A stretch of 64,000 nt of DNA from Adiantum capillus-veneris (GCA_014529385.2 CM043956.1:62759120-62823119), one strand, 5' to 3'; positions 47,941 through 58,250 are shown, counted from the stretch's first letter. The notes: generated by a model not told the origin, from the sequence alone. Made by a program: numbers and translations.

Positions 47941-48079
47941 TAAATCAAAACTAAACTAAACGTTCGTCTCACCTACTGGAACATAAAGACAACCTTGCTT
48001 TTCATTTTAAAACCTTACAACATTGCCCGACGAGCATTTTGGATCAAAAATTTAAGAAGTGGACATTGAAAATCATTTT

Positions 48080-48778
48080 ATTATTAGACCCAAAAATCGA
48101 AGATCTTACATCTTTGGTTAGCCAAATTTACGTGGTGTTGCCTTGTATACCGAAGGTGGTTCGTTGTGATGGGGTTGGTTGAGGTGTTTTGTCTTGGAAT
48201 ACTAGCCATTATCGTCCATTGTGGCCAAGGAAACTTCATGTGTTTGACCATTGGTGACAAACTTTAGGGACTACATGGGCCACATTGGTGTAGCCTTGTA
48301 GGTTCACATACAAGGTACTCCAAGACCTATAACTTCATTGATGTCTTTGTCGGCCGTGATGTGGAATTGATATGGGCATTGATGACCATCGACAATGATG
48401 TTGACATTTGCACATCCCTTACCATAATGCTCCGATTTGCATCCTTAAGAGTAAGTTGTTGTATGGCAAGAGTTGTAGTGGTCATCTTGCAATAAGTTGT
48501 TTAGTTCATCACATTTGCTCTTGCTCCAGTGTCAACTAAAGTTCTTTTGAAAGTTGCATGGGGGAATTGCACATTGATGCATACGTTGGTGCCACCTAGC
48601 CATTCTACTGAGGATTGAATCACTTTAATGTGTGGGGGTGGTGGCTCGTGTATTTCTCTTTGTGCCCAAGCCTTCCTTTTGAGAATTCTAAGCCTTGCTT
48701 CCTCTTTGGCTTCTTGAATCTACAATAGCCTATCCAGTTTTTGTTGATGGGCTTCGTATGTTTGTGCCATCATTTCTT
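48080..48778 (-). pseudogene. Retroelement protease fragment, minus strand
   Basis: Reads MAQTYEAHQQKLDRLL near 48778-48720, then WAQREIHEPPPP, VCINVQFPHATFKRTLVDTGARANVM with the catalytic Asp-Thr-Gly-Ala at 48533-48522, and a stop three codons later. Further minus-strand frames to about 48080 are weaker. It is a retropepsin from an older Ty3-type element. It lies immediately next to the end of the element E LTR, so E may have inserted into it. Confidence 0.65.
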
Positions 48779-48793
48779 AGGGTTAGAGGTATA

Positions 48794-49421
48794 TGGTTGT
48801 CTCCAGACCATAACGATCAACACCTATCACATCTCAGAAAGAGACAGAACCAAGACTAAAATGTCAATCTTGGAAATCAAGTGACTTGACTAGGGCATGG
48901 AGGCATGCCAAGAGGTTGTCAATCTCTCATCCAAATGCTAACCCTTCACTTTGACGTTCAATACACGTTCTATTTACCAGAAACTTGGATTCATTCCTCT
49001 AATCCTTTCATAGATCCACAAGCAACTCCACTAGCAAATCAACTTCAAATGACTCCAAACTCAATAGACAACTTCCTTAGACTATATGAAACAGAACCAA
49101 GTCATCAGACTCACAATCCAACCTCGTGAGAAAAGCACAATTTTTTTTTAGCAGGCTAGATGCAAGTCATCATCTCATATTTCAAACTTGCTTACTAAGT
49201 TCTCCTAAGTGTCGGGAACCTCATATAATTTATGGAATCACAATACGGCACTCGGATAGTGAGATATATCACCTGGAAGGTTGCAGAAGTCATTGCTTCA
49301 TTCTCACAAGATGCTTGCAATGTAGGTCTCCGCACGTAGAGCTCGATGAGAGAACACAATGGTGCCTTTAAAATTTTGATGTGACAACCATGTGGTGTAG
49401 TGCAAAGAGATGAGTTTATAG
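48794..49421 (-). repeat. Element E LTR, second part
   Basis: Minus strand contains GATTGACAACCTCTTGGCAT and TCCAAGATTGACATTTTAGT, matching the end of the LTRs at 40074-40978 and 12469-13388. The inner end near 48794 is approximate. Confidence 0.8.
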
Positions 49422-49426
49422 TAGAA

Positions 49427-50017
49427 TGTTAACCGTCACGGCTCACCGACACCATATCACCTACGACGGACATTGTATTATTTACTTGGTAGAGTCAGGT
49501 ACCGGGCTTGTCGGTCCAATAGGAAAAGGGTAAAAGTGATCGTTGATGAGAGGCGCACTCTAACTGGAACATTCAAGGGATTAGTTGGCTAAGCATGGGC
49601 GCCCAAGTGTGAATGGGGCGAGCTCATATAAAAGTCAACTAAACCTAAAATTCACTCATTCTCTCATTTGTGCAATTGAAGAGTGCTCTTGCTCCATCTC
49701 CATCTTCTTCTTCTTCATCTCCTTGTGTGTGTGTGTATGCGTGAGAGAGAGAGAGGGAGAGAGAGAGTGTGTGTGTGCGATCGAGCATTGCGACGACGGC
49801 ACAGAGGCGGTGAAGCGGTTGAGCGCGGCTTAGCGGCATCTCCTTCTTCTTCACGGCGATGAATCCTCCACGAAAGCAAGCGTAGAGCGGTGAGTGACAC
49901 ACCATCGCCATCTTTGAGCTTACTAGTTTAGGCTTGTTGTGTGCTTGGAGCCATTTGTGGCTCGTACACGGTGTATCGACAAGTTCCTTGCATTGACACG
50001 TGCGACATACGTGCACA
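49427..50017 (+). repeat. 5' LTR of Gypsy-C
   Basis: TGTTAACCGTCACGG..CGTGCACA, with TATA-like CATATAAAAG at about 49625 and a GA/GT-rich stretch (about 49726-49780). It closely matches 58251-58836. Confidence 0.95.
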
Positions 50018-50039
50018 TTTTTGGCACCGTTGTCGGGGA
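50018..50039 (+). other. Primer binding site of Gypsy-C
   Basis: TTTTTGGCACCGTTGTCGGG, typical of plant Ty3 elements, directly after the LTR. Confidence 0.85.
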
Positions 50040-50189
50040 ATGCCATACACTAAGCTTGAATGGCACTCTGTGCTTCTTTTGTGGTGCAATTTCTATAGTA
50101 GGAAAGGTAGGGAAGGAGTGTGTGTGTGTGTGTTGAAAAGAAGGATTTGGTGTTGTACTGTGTATTTTTTTTGTTAATGGAGTTTTCAA

Positions 50190-52524
50190 AGGTACTGTGT
50201 TTATTCTCTGTGTATTAAGGTTGTTAGTTTTCTGTGTACAGTAAGTAGGAAGTAGATCTATGAGATCTAATAGAGTGTGTTAGTGTGTAACAGTAGGTGT
50301 ATTAGTTAGAAGTAGGTAGATAGAGTGTGTGTGTGCTCTCGCGCAGGCCGCGGTGACCTTATCCTTTTTTTTTTAAATTTAAAATTTAAAAAATTAAAAA
50401 GAAAAAAAATTTAAAGGTAGGACCGGGATCGGGAATATCTCCCAGATGAAGGGGATCGGGGAGCACCACATACGGAGAGTGAGAGAGAGAGAAGGAGAGA
50501 CACACACGATGTGGGTGGGGAGACTCAAAGAGTGAGCAACCCCCTATACACTTATGCTATGTATAAGGTATACAAGTCAGTGGGCGCCGAGACTCTGGGC
50601 GGCCGGACAAGGCACATGCGCCTATACCCCAACAACCTCCCACTTAAAGGCGACTGTGCCTTTAAGCAAGAGAACCTAGTCTAAAGACTACAAAAGGCGA
50701 GAGAAAACCGCTCTCAACCGATGCCCACTGGCTGGCTGTGATCGTGTGCATCCGGCTGTCCTGCTTCCGTGTAAGTCCATACACCACCAGACGTACCGCA
50801 CACGTACTACAAGTATGTACGCAATACCTGCATATCTCCCTCGTGCACTATGCCATCATCAGTCAACAAACGACTGACAACCCCAACTGCAAATGCTCCC
50901 ACTGCAGCTGCGATATCCGGTCTCAAGATCAACATCTCATACATGAGACCACCGAATGCCGATGCAATGCTAGCGGGCCTTGCTAGCTCTACGGAGCATG
51001 CATCAACATATATATCCCTGGCAATAGGCATCTCTGACTGACAAGGCGTGTCAACCACATGCATCTCCTGACTATCCGCAAAGGACGCATCACCCTGTCG
51101 TGCAACCTCATAGCAAACCAGCTGCTCTAGGTGTCTACTGGAAGACATATCCTGCACAACTATATCCCCATGCTCACTGTCGAGCATAGAAAGGAATGAC
51201 TGCATAATCGCTGACATCTCAGCCTCCTCTGCAATCATCCACTGTAAACATGACCACTCAATCTGTTGTGACTCACTAGAGCTCTTATGCTCTAACTCCG
51301 TATGCATAGACTCTTGCACAACGTCCTCCTGTCGTGACTCACTAGAGCAAGACCGCTCTACCTGTCTATCTTGCATAGAAGTATCTTGCACAACTGACTC
51401 TCTGCTTTGCTCAGTCACTAGCAAAGCATGCATGTCCGACTCTATCACCTCTCTGTGTGACTGCTCAAGTCGTGCCCCAACTGTGTGCACAACGAGCTCA
51501 CTACTCTGCACTCCATGCAAAGTACCCTGCAACCCATGAGCAAAAGAGACTCGCCTGCTCTCTCGCTCTCTACCTGGCTGCATGATCACAGAGACAACAC
51601 CGTCTCTCTCATGATCCACATGCAATGGGTAACCTGTACCACTCCTGGCACCTCTCGCAATCACTAGGGAACCCAAATGCATCACAAAATCTCGCTCTCG
51701 TAGCGAAATCTGACATCCACTATCCCGTAACTGTCTGACTGAGATCAAATCCCGTCTCAGATCTGGCACATAACACACATGACGCAGGGTATATCTCATA
51801 CCACTGGGCAAGGACAAACATACGTCTCCTGCACCCTCAATGTCATACAAAAAACCATCAGCCATGTGCACACAATCAAGTCTCCCACTAGAAAACGTGC
51901 TAAACCACTCACGATGCGACGTGACATGGAAAGTAGCATTTGAATCTAGTAACCAATGTGAAGACAATGTGCAATCCGATATGCAATCCATAGACATAAG
52001 ATCGTCTGAAGACAAGCTAGATGTAAATGTGACATCGCCATCACAAGCATACTCAGTAACCACCGTACTGATCTCACTAGCATCTGTCATGCCCAAATAT
52101 GCATCACGCATCTGTCGCCTCCGTTGTCTCAAACGCCTGAAACATCGACGCCTAATGTGCCCTCTATGTCCACAATGCCAACATGTCAAGTCTCTATGCC
52201 GTCGAGACTTGCGTGTGGGACCAATCTCTCCCATGGACATAGAAGTGGGACTAGACTCCCCTGTAGACATGGATGTCGCATACATAGCATGTAAACTCTG
52301 CCATAAAGCATGAGTTGTAGTCTCCCTCGAGACCTGCCAGTAAACAGACTCAACCAGATGCAAACAAATCGTAGACATGGCTAACTCATCAAGATCCTGC
52401 CAATCATCATCACGCATAGAATTGGGCTTCGCCGATAAACCACGTAAGGGTTTATCCTGCCCCAAATCCGTCAATGCAACAAGCATATGTTCCTTCCAAG
52501 CAACAAAATCTACACCATCAAACT
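50190..52524 (-). mobile_element. Antisense Copia-C fragment inside Gypsy-C
   Basis: The minus strand carries a Copia gag-protease reading frame, then a PPT-like AAGTGGGAGGT and an LTR-like start TGTTGGGGTATAGG at 50634. The gag homology (FDGVDFVAWKEHM just before the ATG) stops at about 52524, exactly before the Gypsy-C gag ATG at 52525. There is no second Copia LTR, so it is a truncated captured piece. The LTR's inner limit near 50190 is uncertain. Between 50370 and 50420 it is very AT-rich. Confidence 0.75.
50807..52486 (-). CDS. Copia gag-protease ORF with RT remnant (559 aa, open)
   Basis: Uninterrupted 559 codons. N-terminal Copia Gag (MLVALTDLGQDKPLRGL; ALWQSLHAMYATS), a CCHC knuckle CWHCGHRGHIRRRC at about residues 101-114, then a protease-like segment HWLLDSNATFHVTSHREW, where Asp-Ser-Asn replaces Asp-Ser/Thr-Gly. 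GAG-pre-type YVPDLRRDLISVRQL follows. A Ser/Gln/Glu-rich middle (about residues 300-500) matches nothing I know. The last 50 residues carry GLMYEMLILRPDIAAAVGAF, a remnant of the RT C-terminal part. Integrase and most of RT are deleted, yet the frame is open. It may make a Gag-like protein or simply be recently decayed; an antisense transcript from the Copia LTR would be needed. Confidence 0.75.
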   Translation of the reverse strand: MLVALTDLGQDKPLRGLSAKPNSMRDDDWQDLDELAMSTICLHLVESVYWQVSRETTTHALWQSLHAMYATSMSTGESSPTSMSMGEIGPTRKSRRHRDLTCWHCGHRGHIRRRCFRRLRQRRRQMRDAYLGMTDASEISTVVTEYACDGDVTFTSSLSSDDLMSMDCISDCTLSSHWLLDSNATFHVTSHREWFSTFSSGRLDCVHMADGFLYDIEGAGDVCLSLPSGMRYTLRHVCYVPDLRRDLISVRQLRDSGCQISLRERDFVMHLGSLVIARGARSGTGYPLHVDHERDGVVSVIMQPGRERESRRVSFAHGLQGTLHGVQSSELVVHTVGARLEQSHREVIESDMHALLVTEQSRESVVQDTSMQDRQVERSCSSESRQEDVVQESMHTELEHKSSSESQQIEWSCLQWMIAEEAEMSAIMQSFLSMLDSEHGDIVVQDMSSSRHLEQLVCYEVARQGDASFADSQEMHVVDTPCQSEMPIARDIYVDACSVELARPASIASAFGGLMYEMLILRPDIAAAVGAFAVGVVSRLLTDDGIVHEGDMQVLRTYL

Positions 52525-54669
52525 ATGTCAGACCATAACGCTGGAAGTCAAATGAAAAATCAGCCATTATGCTCGCAAAGAGCAACCAATGGGACTATAC
52601 CGGATAGCATTAGCATGTCACATCCAACGTCTGCAATGCCTAGGGCCACACCTATGAACTATGGACCGCCACATGGCACAACATCGTACCCAACGTGGAA
52701 CCCAAGGGCTTCCTATGCGCCAAGCCCGATGCCAATACCTACTCCACATGTAGTCTCTGGAGAGCCTTCACCCACGGTGCCTGCTCACTTAGGTGACTTG
52801 GCAACATTTGCTCAAGCTATTGGTCGATCTATTGCTGAGAATATGCGTAACACATCTGATAGAGAGTCTAGACGTAAGGCAGTACAAATAGCCAAGCTCA
52901 CACAAAAATTTAGTGGAGACGGGGATGTGAGAAAGCATATCGAAGTGTTTGAACAAATATGCGATTCTCTAGGAGAACACAATGATCTACATAAGAGCAA
53001 TGCTTTAAGCCTAACCTTAAGTGGAAAGGCTGGGGATTGGTATAGAACCCTAAGGGTGGAAGAAAAAACGATTTACCCTACTCTTAGGAGAGTGTTCTTA
53101 AAAAAATACATACGAGAGGGAGTACTTTGGGGTGTAGCCTCTCAGCTCCAGAAAGCCCAACGAGAGGAAGGAGAGTCGGTGAGAGACTTTATTAGTCGCT
53201 TGAAGCATTTGAATTCTCGATGTAATCCAAATGAGTGCTTCAATAATAACCAATTGCTTGATAGATTCATTAGGGGATTACGACATGAGGATATCTACAA
53301 TGGCCTAGTCATTAGAGGTATCACCACTTGGGAAGTAGTCACCACCAATGCGATCCAGTTGGAGGATAATTTAATGATTCAAGGAGAAAGAGTGTCTGTT
53401 GAGTCTAAATCTATTAGCTCACAAGCATCGGGGCATCAGCCAATGACCCTAAAGCCTATTGCTAAGGAGCCAAAGATATCTGAGATGACTTTAGCATATC
53501 TCACCAAGGCTATTCAAGAGAGTCTTAGAGACAATCATGCTCCGCAGAACAATCATATGTATCCAAGAAGGGAGCAACAATGGTGCTCGGTATGCTATGG
53601 ACCGCATAGTACCAATGAATGCCCTACTTTTAGAGTAAAATTCAATGGGAACTGCAATGCATGTGGGAGGTATGGTCATCAAGCTAAGGATTGCATAGTA
53701 TTTAAGCACGCGATGGCCAACAGACCAACCTTAGCATGGACAGACACACCTCGAGTGCCTGCATTGATGCCGGTCCCACCTCTTGAACAAACAGCACAAC
53801 ACATGGTCCCTAGGGCCCAAAATGTTGTTCAAACAACACCTTTACCACCTCCAGTGCTAGGACCACAACCACCACATCCGAGAATCACTTCTGTGAATCA
53901 AGTGGGTTGTGAGTCATCTATCTCTTGTTTGGAAGGTTGTGAGGAAGATATAGATCCTAATATTGCCTATGGGATGGATGTGCTTGAAGAAAGTCCACAA
54001 TACTACATGGAGGACTATTGGGGACAAGTCAAACCTGTATATCAAGTAGCTGCTCTTGCGGCAAGAGGCCAAAATATCAATTACACTGCTAAGAGACCAC
54101 CTCTTCAATGCTATGAATGTGGAGGTCCACATCGTGTAGCCGAGTGTCCTATTAGGCTACAAAAGAACGCCACACTAACGCAAACCAATCAAGCGAGCAC
54201 GTCTACAATGCCGATACTCATGTGTAATCGATGTGGCATAGATCATTTGATTGCCCAATGTCCAAATAATCCAAATGCACCGAAGATCACGCCATTAAAC
54301 TTGATTGAAGTTACCGAGGAGCCATCACAAAGTACACATGTGGTACCAGTAAACGTACTCACACGATCGATGCTCCAAAAACAAAATTATATTCTTGAGG
54401 AAAGAGACACGGCATCAATTGCCCAATCTCAAAAAAAGAAGAAAACACGAAGGAAGAGATCGCAAAAAACTGCGAAGCTAGACCCCAGTTCAGTAGACCC
54501 CAGTTCAAAGACCAACATAGGGACTGGTGACAACCCCGTATATATGAACGACGCTGAAGAAGATTCTGATTCAGGTGAAACCATGAAGACCAAAACGACC
54601 ACTAAGATAGAAACCAACAAGGAAGATCTTCATGAGCCACAATGGCCAGGATCCAAGAAGAAGATATGA
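52525..54669 (+). CDS. Gypsy-C Gag (714 aa, open frame)
   Basis: ATG 52525 (MSDHNAGSQMKNQ) is preferred, since the extra 17 codons upstream to 52474 lie in the antisense Copia piece. A Pro/Thr-rich N-terminus precedes the Ty3 capsid domain (KLTQKFSGDGDVRKHIEVFE, LSLTLSGKAGDWYRTLRV, FLKKYIREGV, EGESVRDFISRLKHL, LLDRFIRGL). Then come four knuckles: CSVCYGPHSTNEC (53584-53622), CNACGRYGHQAKDC (53653-53694), CYECGGPHRVAEC (54109-54147) and CNRCGIDHLIAQC (54223-54261). Only the second has the normal CX2CX4HX4C spacing; the others are CX2CX3HX4C. The tail is basic (KKKKTRRKRSQK). It would form particles and bind element RNA. No stop in 2.1 kb suggests a recent or maintained gene. Confidence 0.9.
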   Translation: MSDHNAGSQMKNQPLCSQRATNGTIPDSISMSHPTSAMPRATPMNYGPPHGTTSYPTWNPRASYAPSPMPIPTPHVVSGEPSPTVPAHLGDLATFAQAIGRSIAENMRNTSDRESRRKAVQIAKLTQKFSGDGDVRKHIEVFEQICDSLGEHNDLHKSNALSLTLSGKAGDWYRTLRVEEKTIYPTLRRVFLKKYIREGVLWGVASQLQKAQREEGESVRDFISRLKHLNSRCNPNECFNNNQLLDRFIRGLRHEDIYNGLVIRGITTWEVVTTNAIQLEDNLMIQGERVSVESKSISSQASGHQPMTLKPIAKEPKISEMTLAYLTKAIQESLRDNHAPQNNHMYPRREQQWCSVCYGPHSTNECPTFRVKFNGNCNACGRYGHQAKDCIVFKHAMANRPTLAWTDTPRVPALMPVPPLEQTAQHMVPRAQNVVQTTPLPPPVLGPQPPHPRITSVNQVGCESSISCLEGCEEDIDPNIAYGMDVLEESPQYYMEDYWGQVKPVYQVAALAARGQNINYTAKRPPLQCYECGGPHRVAECPIRLQKNATLTQTNQASTSTMPILMCNRCGIDHLIAQCPNNPNAPKITPLNLIEVTEEPSQSTHVVPVNVLTRSMLQKQNYILEERDTASIAQSQKKKKTRRKRSQKTAKLDPSSVDPSSKTNIGTGDNPVYMNDAEEDSDSGETMKTKTTTKIETNKEDLHEPQWPGSKKKI

Positions 54670-54996
54670 ACTTATCCAAACCCTACAGAGGAGATTGAGC
54701 GAGTCAAGCAATTAAGGAGTTTGGTAGAAGTTACCCAAGGGGATCTAGAACCAACACCTAGGCAGATCCAAATTATAGACACCGTGTTCCCTACGCAACA
54801 TCAACCTCACCAAGTCCATAGACCCTTAGCCATACCTAGTGTCATCCAAGAAGAAAGTGACTTAAAGTCATGGGAAAGTGGGCGTACTCACTTCTTGATG
54901 GAAAGAATGTTTACAAAGGGACTACTTGATCCTATCGAAGAAATGGAGATCCCATCTCCCCATGTCAAGGGACTGAAGTCCAAAAGGTGCCGTTAA
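54670..54996 (+). pseudogene. Gypsy-C gag-protease linker
   Basis: After the gag stop, a 91-codon frame (54721-54996; LEPTPRQIQIIDTVFPTQ) overlaps the start of the protease ORF in another frame. It is presumed polyprotein linker joined by frameshift or lost continuity. Confidence 0.5.
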
Positions 54997-55562
54997 ACAT
55001 TGCCAAATTGATGGATTTCATGTCTTCAGAAGTTAGAACCACCATCATGTCCAAACTATATAAAGATCCTGAGCTAGTCTCAGCTCTTCGAGCCATCCTC
55101 AATGGAGAACTAAAGTTTGGGCTACCACAATTTTCACAGATGGATGGAGTCGAGGAGATGCCAATAGAGGAGGAACACTTAGATCCACAACCCAACCTAG
55201 ATGAGAACCTTGTTATAGAAATACCTGTTAACAAGTGGGGACAATACTTTGAGGGTGATGAATCCAATGCGACAATACCGATCACTACTAAGGGATTAAC
55301 TGTGAAGGGAATCCTTGATGGTGGTGTTGGGGTTAGCATTGTGACTAAAAATTGTTGGGAAACTATGGGAAGACCTCACCTTGCGACCACAACCATTGTA
55401 GTGAAGATGGCCAATGGGTCTATTGTTAAACCTATTGGGATGCTAGAAGATCTCAAGATCAAGGTCTTTGGACATAAAATCAGAGTTACCTTCATTGTTA
55501 TGGATTTCTCCAAACACACTATGGCATCGGAGATAATCTTAGGACGTCCTTTCATGAGGTAA
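54987..55562 (+). CDS. Gypsy-C protease-containing ORF
   Basis: 191 open codons: an N-terminal helical part, then IPITTKGLTVKGILDGGVGV with the catalytic Asp at 55317-55319, and ASEIILGRPFMR at the end. The usual Asp-Thr/Ser-Gly is Asp-Gly-Gly, which should remove the hydroxyl side chain of the active site and probably impairs activity. Spacing between the catalytic motif and the ILGRPF strand is normal for a Ty3 retropepsin. Confidence 0.8.
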   Translation: MPLNIAKLMDFMSSEVRTTIMSKLYKDPELVSALRAILNGELKFGLPQFSQMDGVEEMPIEEEHLDPQPNLDENLVIEIPVNKWGQYFEGDESNATIPITTKGLTVKGILDGGVGVSIVTKNCWETMGRPHLATTTIVVKMANGSIVKPIGMLEDLKIKVFGHKIRVTFIVMDFSKHTMASEIILGRPFMR

Positions 55563-55601
55563 GCAAAAATGGTGCATGACTAGTCTAAAAACCATGTCTA
55601 C

Positions 55602-56206
55602 TTGCAGTTCCAAGATTATGTCATTCGAGTGGATCTTGTGACTGGTCGAGCACATCCTCTAGGAAACAGGTTTATAATTGATCATAGATCTGACACAACA
55701 GTTCACTCGGCCCCATTGCAGTATTGTTACATGTGTAAAGCGGACACTGATGTTGGGGAAGATTATCCTTGCATGAATGTACTACTGGGATGACTGAGTC
55801 AGACAATGTGGATTGGGTCCACCTAGCAGCAACCATAGATACTTGGGGAAATAGGGGGACGACCTGGGTAACACCTGAGGGGGATGAAATGCCCGTACCC
55901 TTAAATATGCTACAAGCAATGCATATAGCTTCTGACAAGATTCATCCTCATATAACAAAGAGAACATACAAGTGGGTCCCTGAATCTTCTTTAGCGACCA
56001 TGGCTAGTACTAAAAGACAGAAGCCTTGTAAAAAACGTACCACTCGCTCCAAGAAAAGTAAGAAAATGTGGCGTTGGATTCCTAAACAACTATTAAAATC
56101 CCAAGGCTACTATCAAGGAAATAATCAAATCTGGGTGCCAAAATGTAGATTGTGCTCTTACTTGTCACCTGACCCATGTGAGCCCAATCCCGTAGCTCCA
56201 AAATGA
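55602..56206 (+). pseudogene. Gypsy-C 3' coding remnant with WVP repeats
   Basis: Two frames (55602-55793 and 55769-56206). The second has KWVPESSL, WRWIPKQLLKSQGYYQ and IWVPK, a repeated Trp-hydrophobic-Pro motif that occurs again near 56265 (LVWVPKKERF). No RT or integrase motif. Family unknown; possibly the residue of a deleted pol region. Confidence 0.45.
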
Positions 56207-58250
56207 ATTGACGATCGTGGAAACAAAAAAATCACGGAATGTTACACACCTGCTCCAGAGCTAGTTTGGGTACCGAAGAAAGAACGATTTGTTCTACCTA
56301 GCTCAGGAAGGGGGGAGTCCCATGAATCTTCTAGCTCCTCATGTAATACATCCATAGAGGTAAAAGCTTCTCCACAGCCTCCACCTACAATAGTGGACCT
56401 CCATGAAGCTACAAAGGAATCCACACCACCCAGTGTTCAAGAATCACCTGATGAACCACTTCAAGTTCGATCCTGGGAGAGTACCTTACCACCCTTGCAA
56501 CTCGATGAGGCACCTAAGGTAATAGAAAACTGCTGGCAAAAATCCTCACCTATTACCAACTGGAACAATTGGTTTCAAAGGGTGACCACATTTCAAACAG
56601 TATGACCTACCCAAGGAAGGGGGGAAGTCTTCATTCATGTCAGCCTATTGAATTATTTCCCTCTCAACATTCCTCCCTAACCTCTCAATCTCCCAATCTT
56701 AGGGAATGTATATATAAAGACTTATACTCACAAAAAACAAAAATAATAATGAGCAAGAGCAATTAGCAAACGAGTATGCACAATAAAAGTCAAAACATTG
56801 ACCCAGACCTACACATTTACATCCGGTACATTGAAACAGAAACCTATGTCATCAAACACCTTTGATCCTCAGCACTCAAGTGATGGAGGGTAGGTAAGAT
56901 TAGTACGATAGGAGTGTTTCTGTTTTAGAGTTGAGTGATTACCAAAGTTCTTTTTTCCCACTGATGTGCCTCCTAGAGGTATTCTTGTGTTTCATAGTGT
57001 GTACAGGAACATGTTGCTGTGGTTAGGATTTGGACCTTCATGGAATCTTTCTCTCATCCACTTTTCAAATCAAGCGCGACCATTAGCACAAACAGGTGTT
57101 TTTTTTCCATTAGCATGGCCCCTTATCTTTTTGCATCTATGTTTGTCTGCTTTAATTGTGATTGGTAACATAATATTCAACGCATTTGCTTAGTACCAAA
57201 CATTAAATTCAATGTAATTTTTTGTCATAATCACTTGTCTAGGTTTAAAAATCAAGCAGTCCGACTAGCGGCTAGTTTGACCAAGCTAGGTGTTAGAGAT
57301 CTTTTCTTAATACCATGGGGAATGCCTTCCTAATAATTAATGGTTACTTAGGTTCTTAATCCGATTTAGGCAGCATTGTGTGAAATGTACTGGGGCTTTC
57401 TAGTGGGCTTAGTCCCTATTGACCTTTAGCTTAAGTATGATAAAGGGATTTTACTAGTGTGATGAGCCTGGGGAGAATAACAATGTTATATGACCCCCAA
57501 AGTTACAAATTTAAAATGCTGAAAACGAACAAACAAAAAATCAAAGTGCCACAATGTAAAATCTTAAGCTAGAAGAGAAATCTCAGCTTGATTTGGTACT
57601 TCACTCACATGTATTGCATATGGTACTAGAGCCCTAGAGGTTCCTAGTGTGGGAGCTTTTCCTTGAAAAGCAAAAAACCCAAGGCATACAAAATAAGCAC
57701 ACACCTCTAACTTGAATCATTGTGAAAAGACTTTGGGGGGTCAAAGAAAAGGTAATCATTCAGGCGATGATTTCATGAGAAATTCCTTTTATTGTAGCTT
57801 AACTACAAGGTCTTCTAGGTATAGCCTCTAGTCAGCCCTCGAACATGAAATACTTGGCTCTCGCGATTAAACAACTTAATTGACCAGAGAAAATTAAGAA
57901 GCTTACCCATGGTATTAATAGTCGACCTCTAGTGCCTTCCGGACATTAAATTAGCGATCCCAGACTTGTTTAATTTTTACCTTTACATCTATTTATGCAT
58001 TTGATTATATTGCAATTTAATCTTTATTGCTGACAAATGGTTTAAAATTCTGTTATCAATCAAATTGTCTGCCTACAACTGCATATGCTTTTTAATCGCT
58101 TATGAGAATGCAATTAATGTGCCAATGTTGTTTGATTTTGCAGTGACTGAAGAAGTCTAAGCACATTCATCTCAAATGCTCTTCCACCTCTACGAACGAG
58201 CTTCAACTCAATAGCTTCCGAGAACGGAATCTACATCAGGAAGGGGGGCA
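56207..58250 (+). other. Gypsy-C 3' non-coding region with three PPT-like tracts
   Basis: Mostly non-coding, with weak frames at 56393-56605. Purine tracts of the form AGGAAGGGGGG occur at about 56305, 56611 and 58238-58248; only the last abuts the 3' LTR and is the likely PPT. Confidence 0.65.

Larger units (their letters stand above)
47257..48080. other. Non-genic DNA with short repeats
   Basis: No gene. It contains a 9-bp hairpin (47361-47380) and a cluster of AAAAGC motifs (47666-47940), listed separately. Confidence 0.5.

Noticed and set aside
49585..50189. Several short frames in the Gypsy-C 5' LTR (and the same ones at 58409-58853)
   Set aside because: They lie within LTR sequence and (GT)/(GA) runs, and are not conserved as coding between the two LTRs.
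53491..54132. Minus-strand frames opposite Gypsy-C gag
   Set aside because: Shadows of the gag frame, with no motifs.
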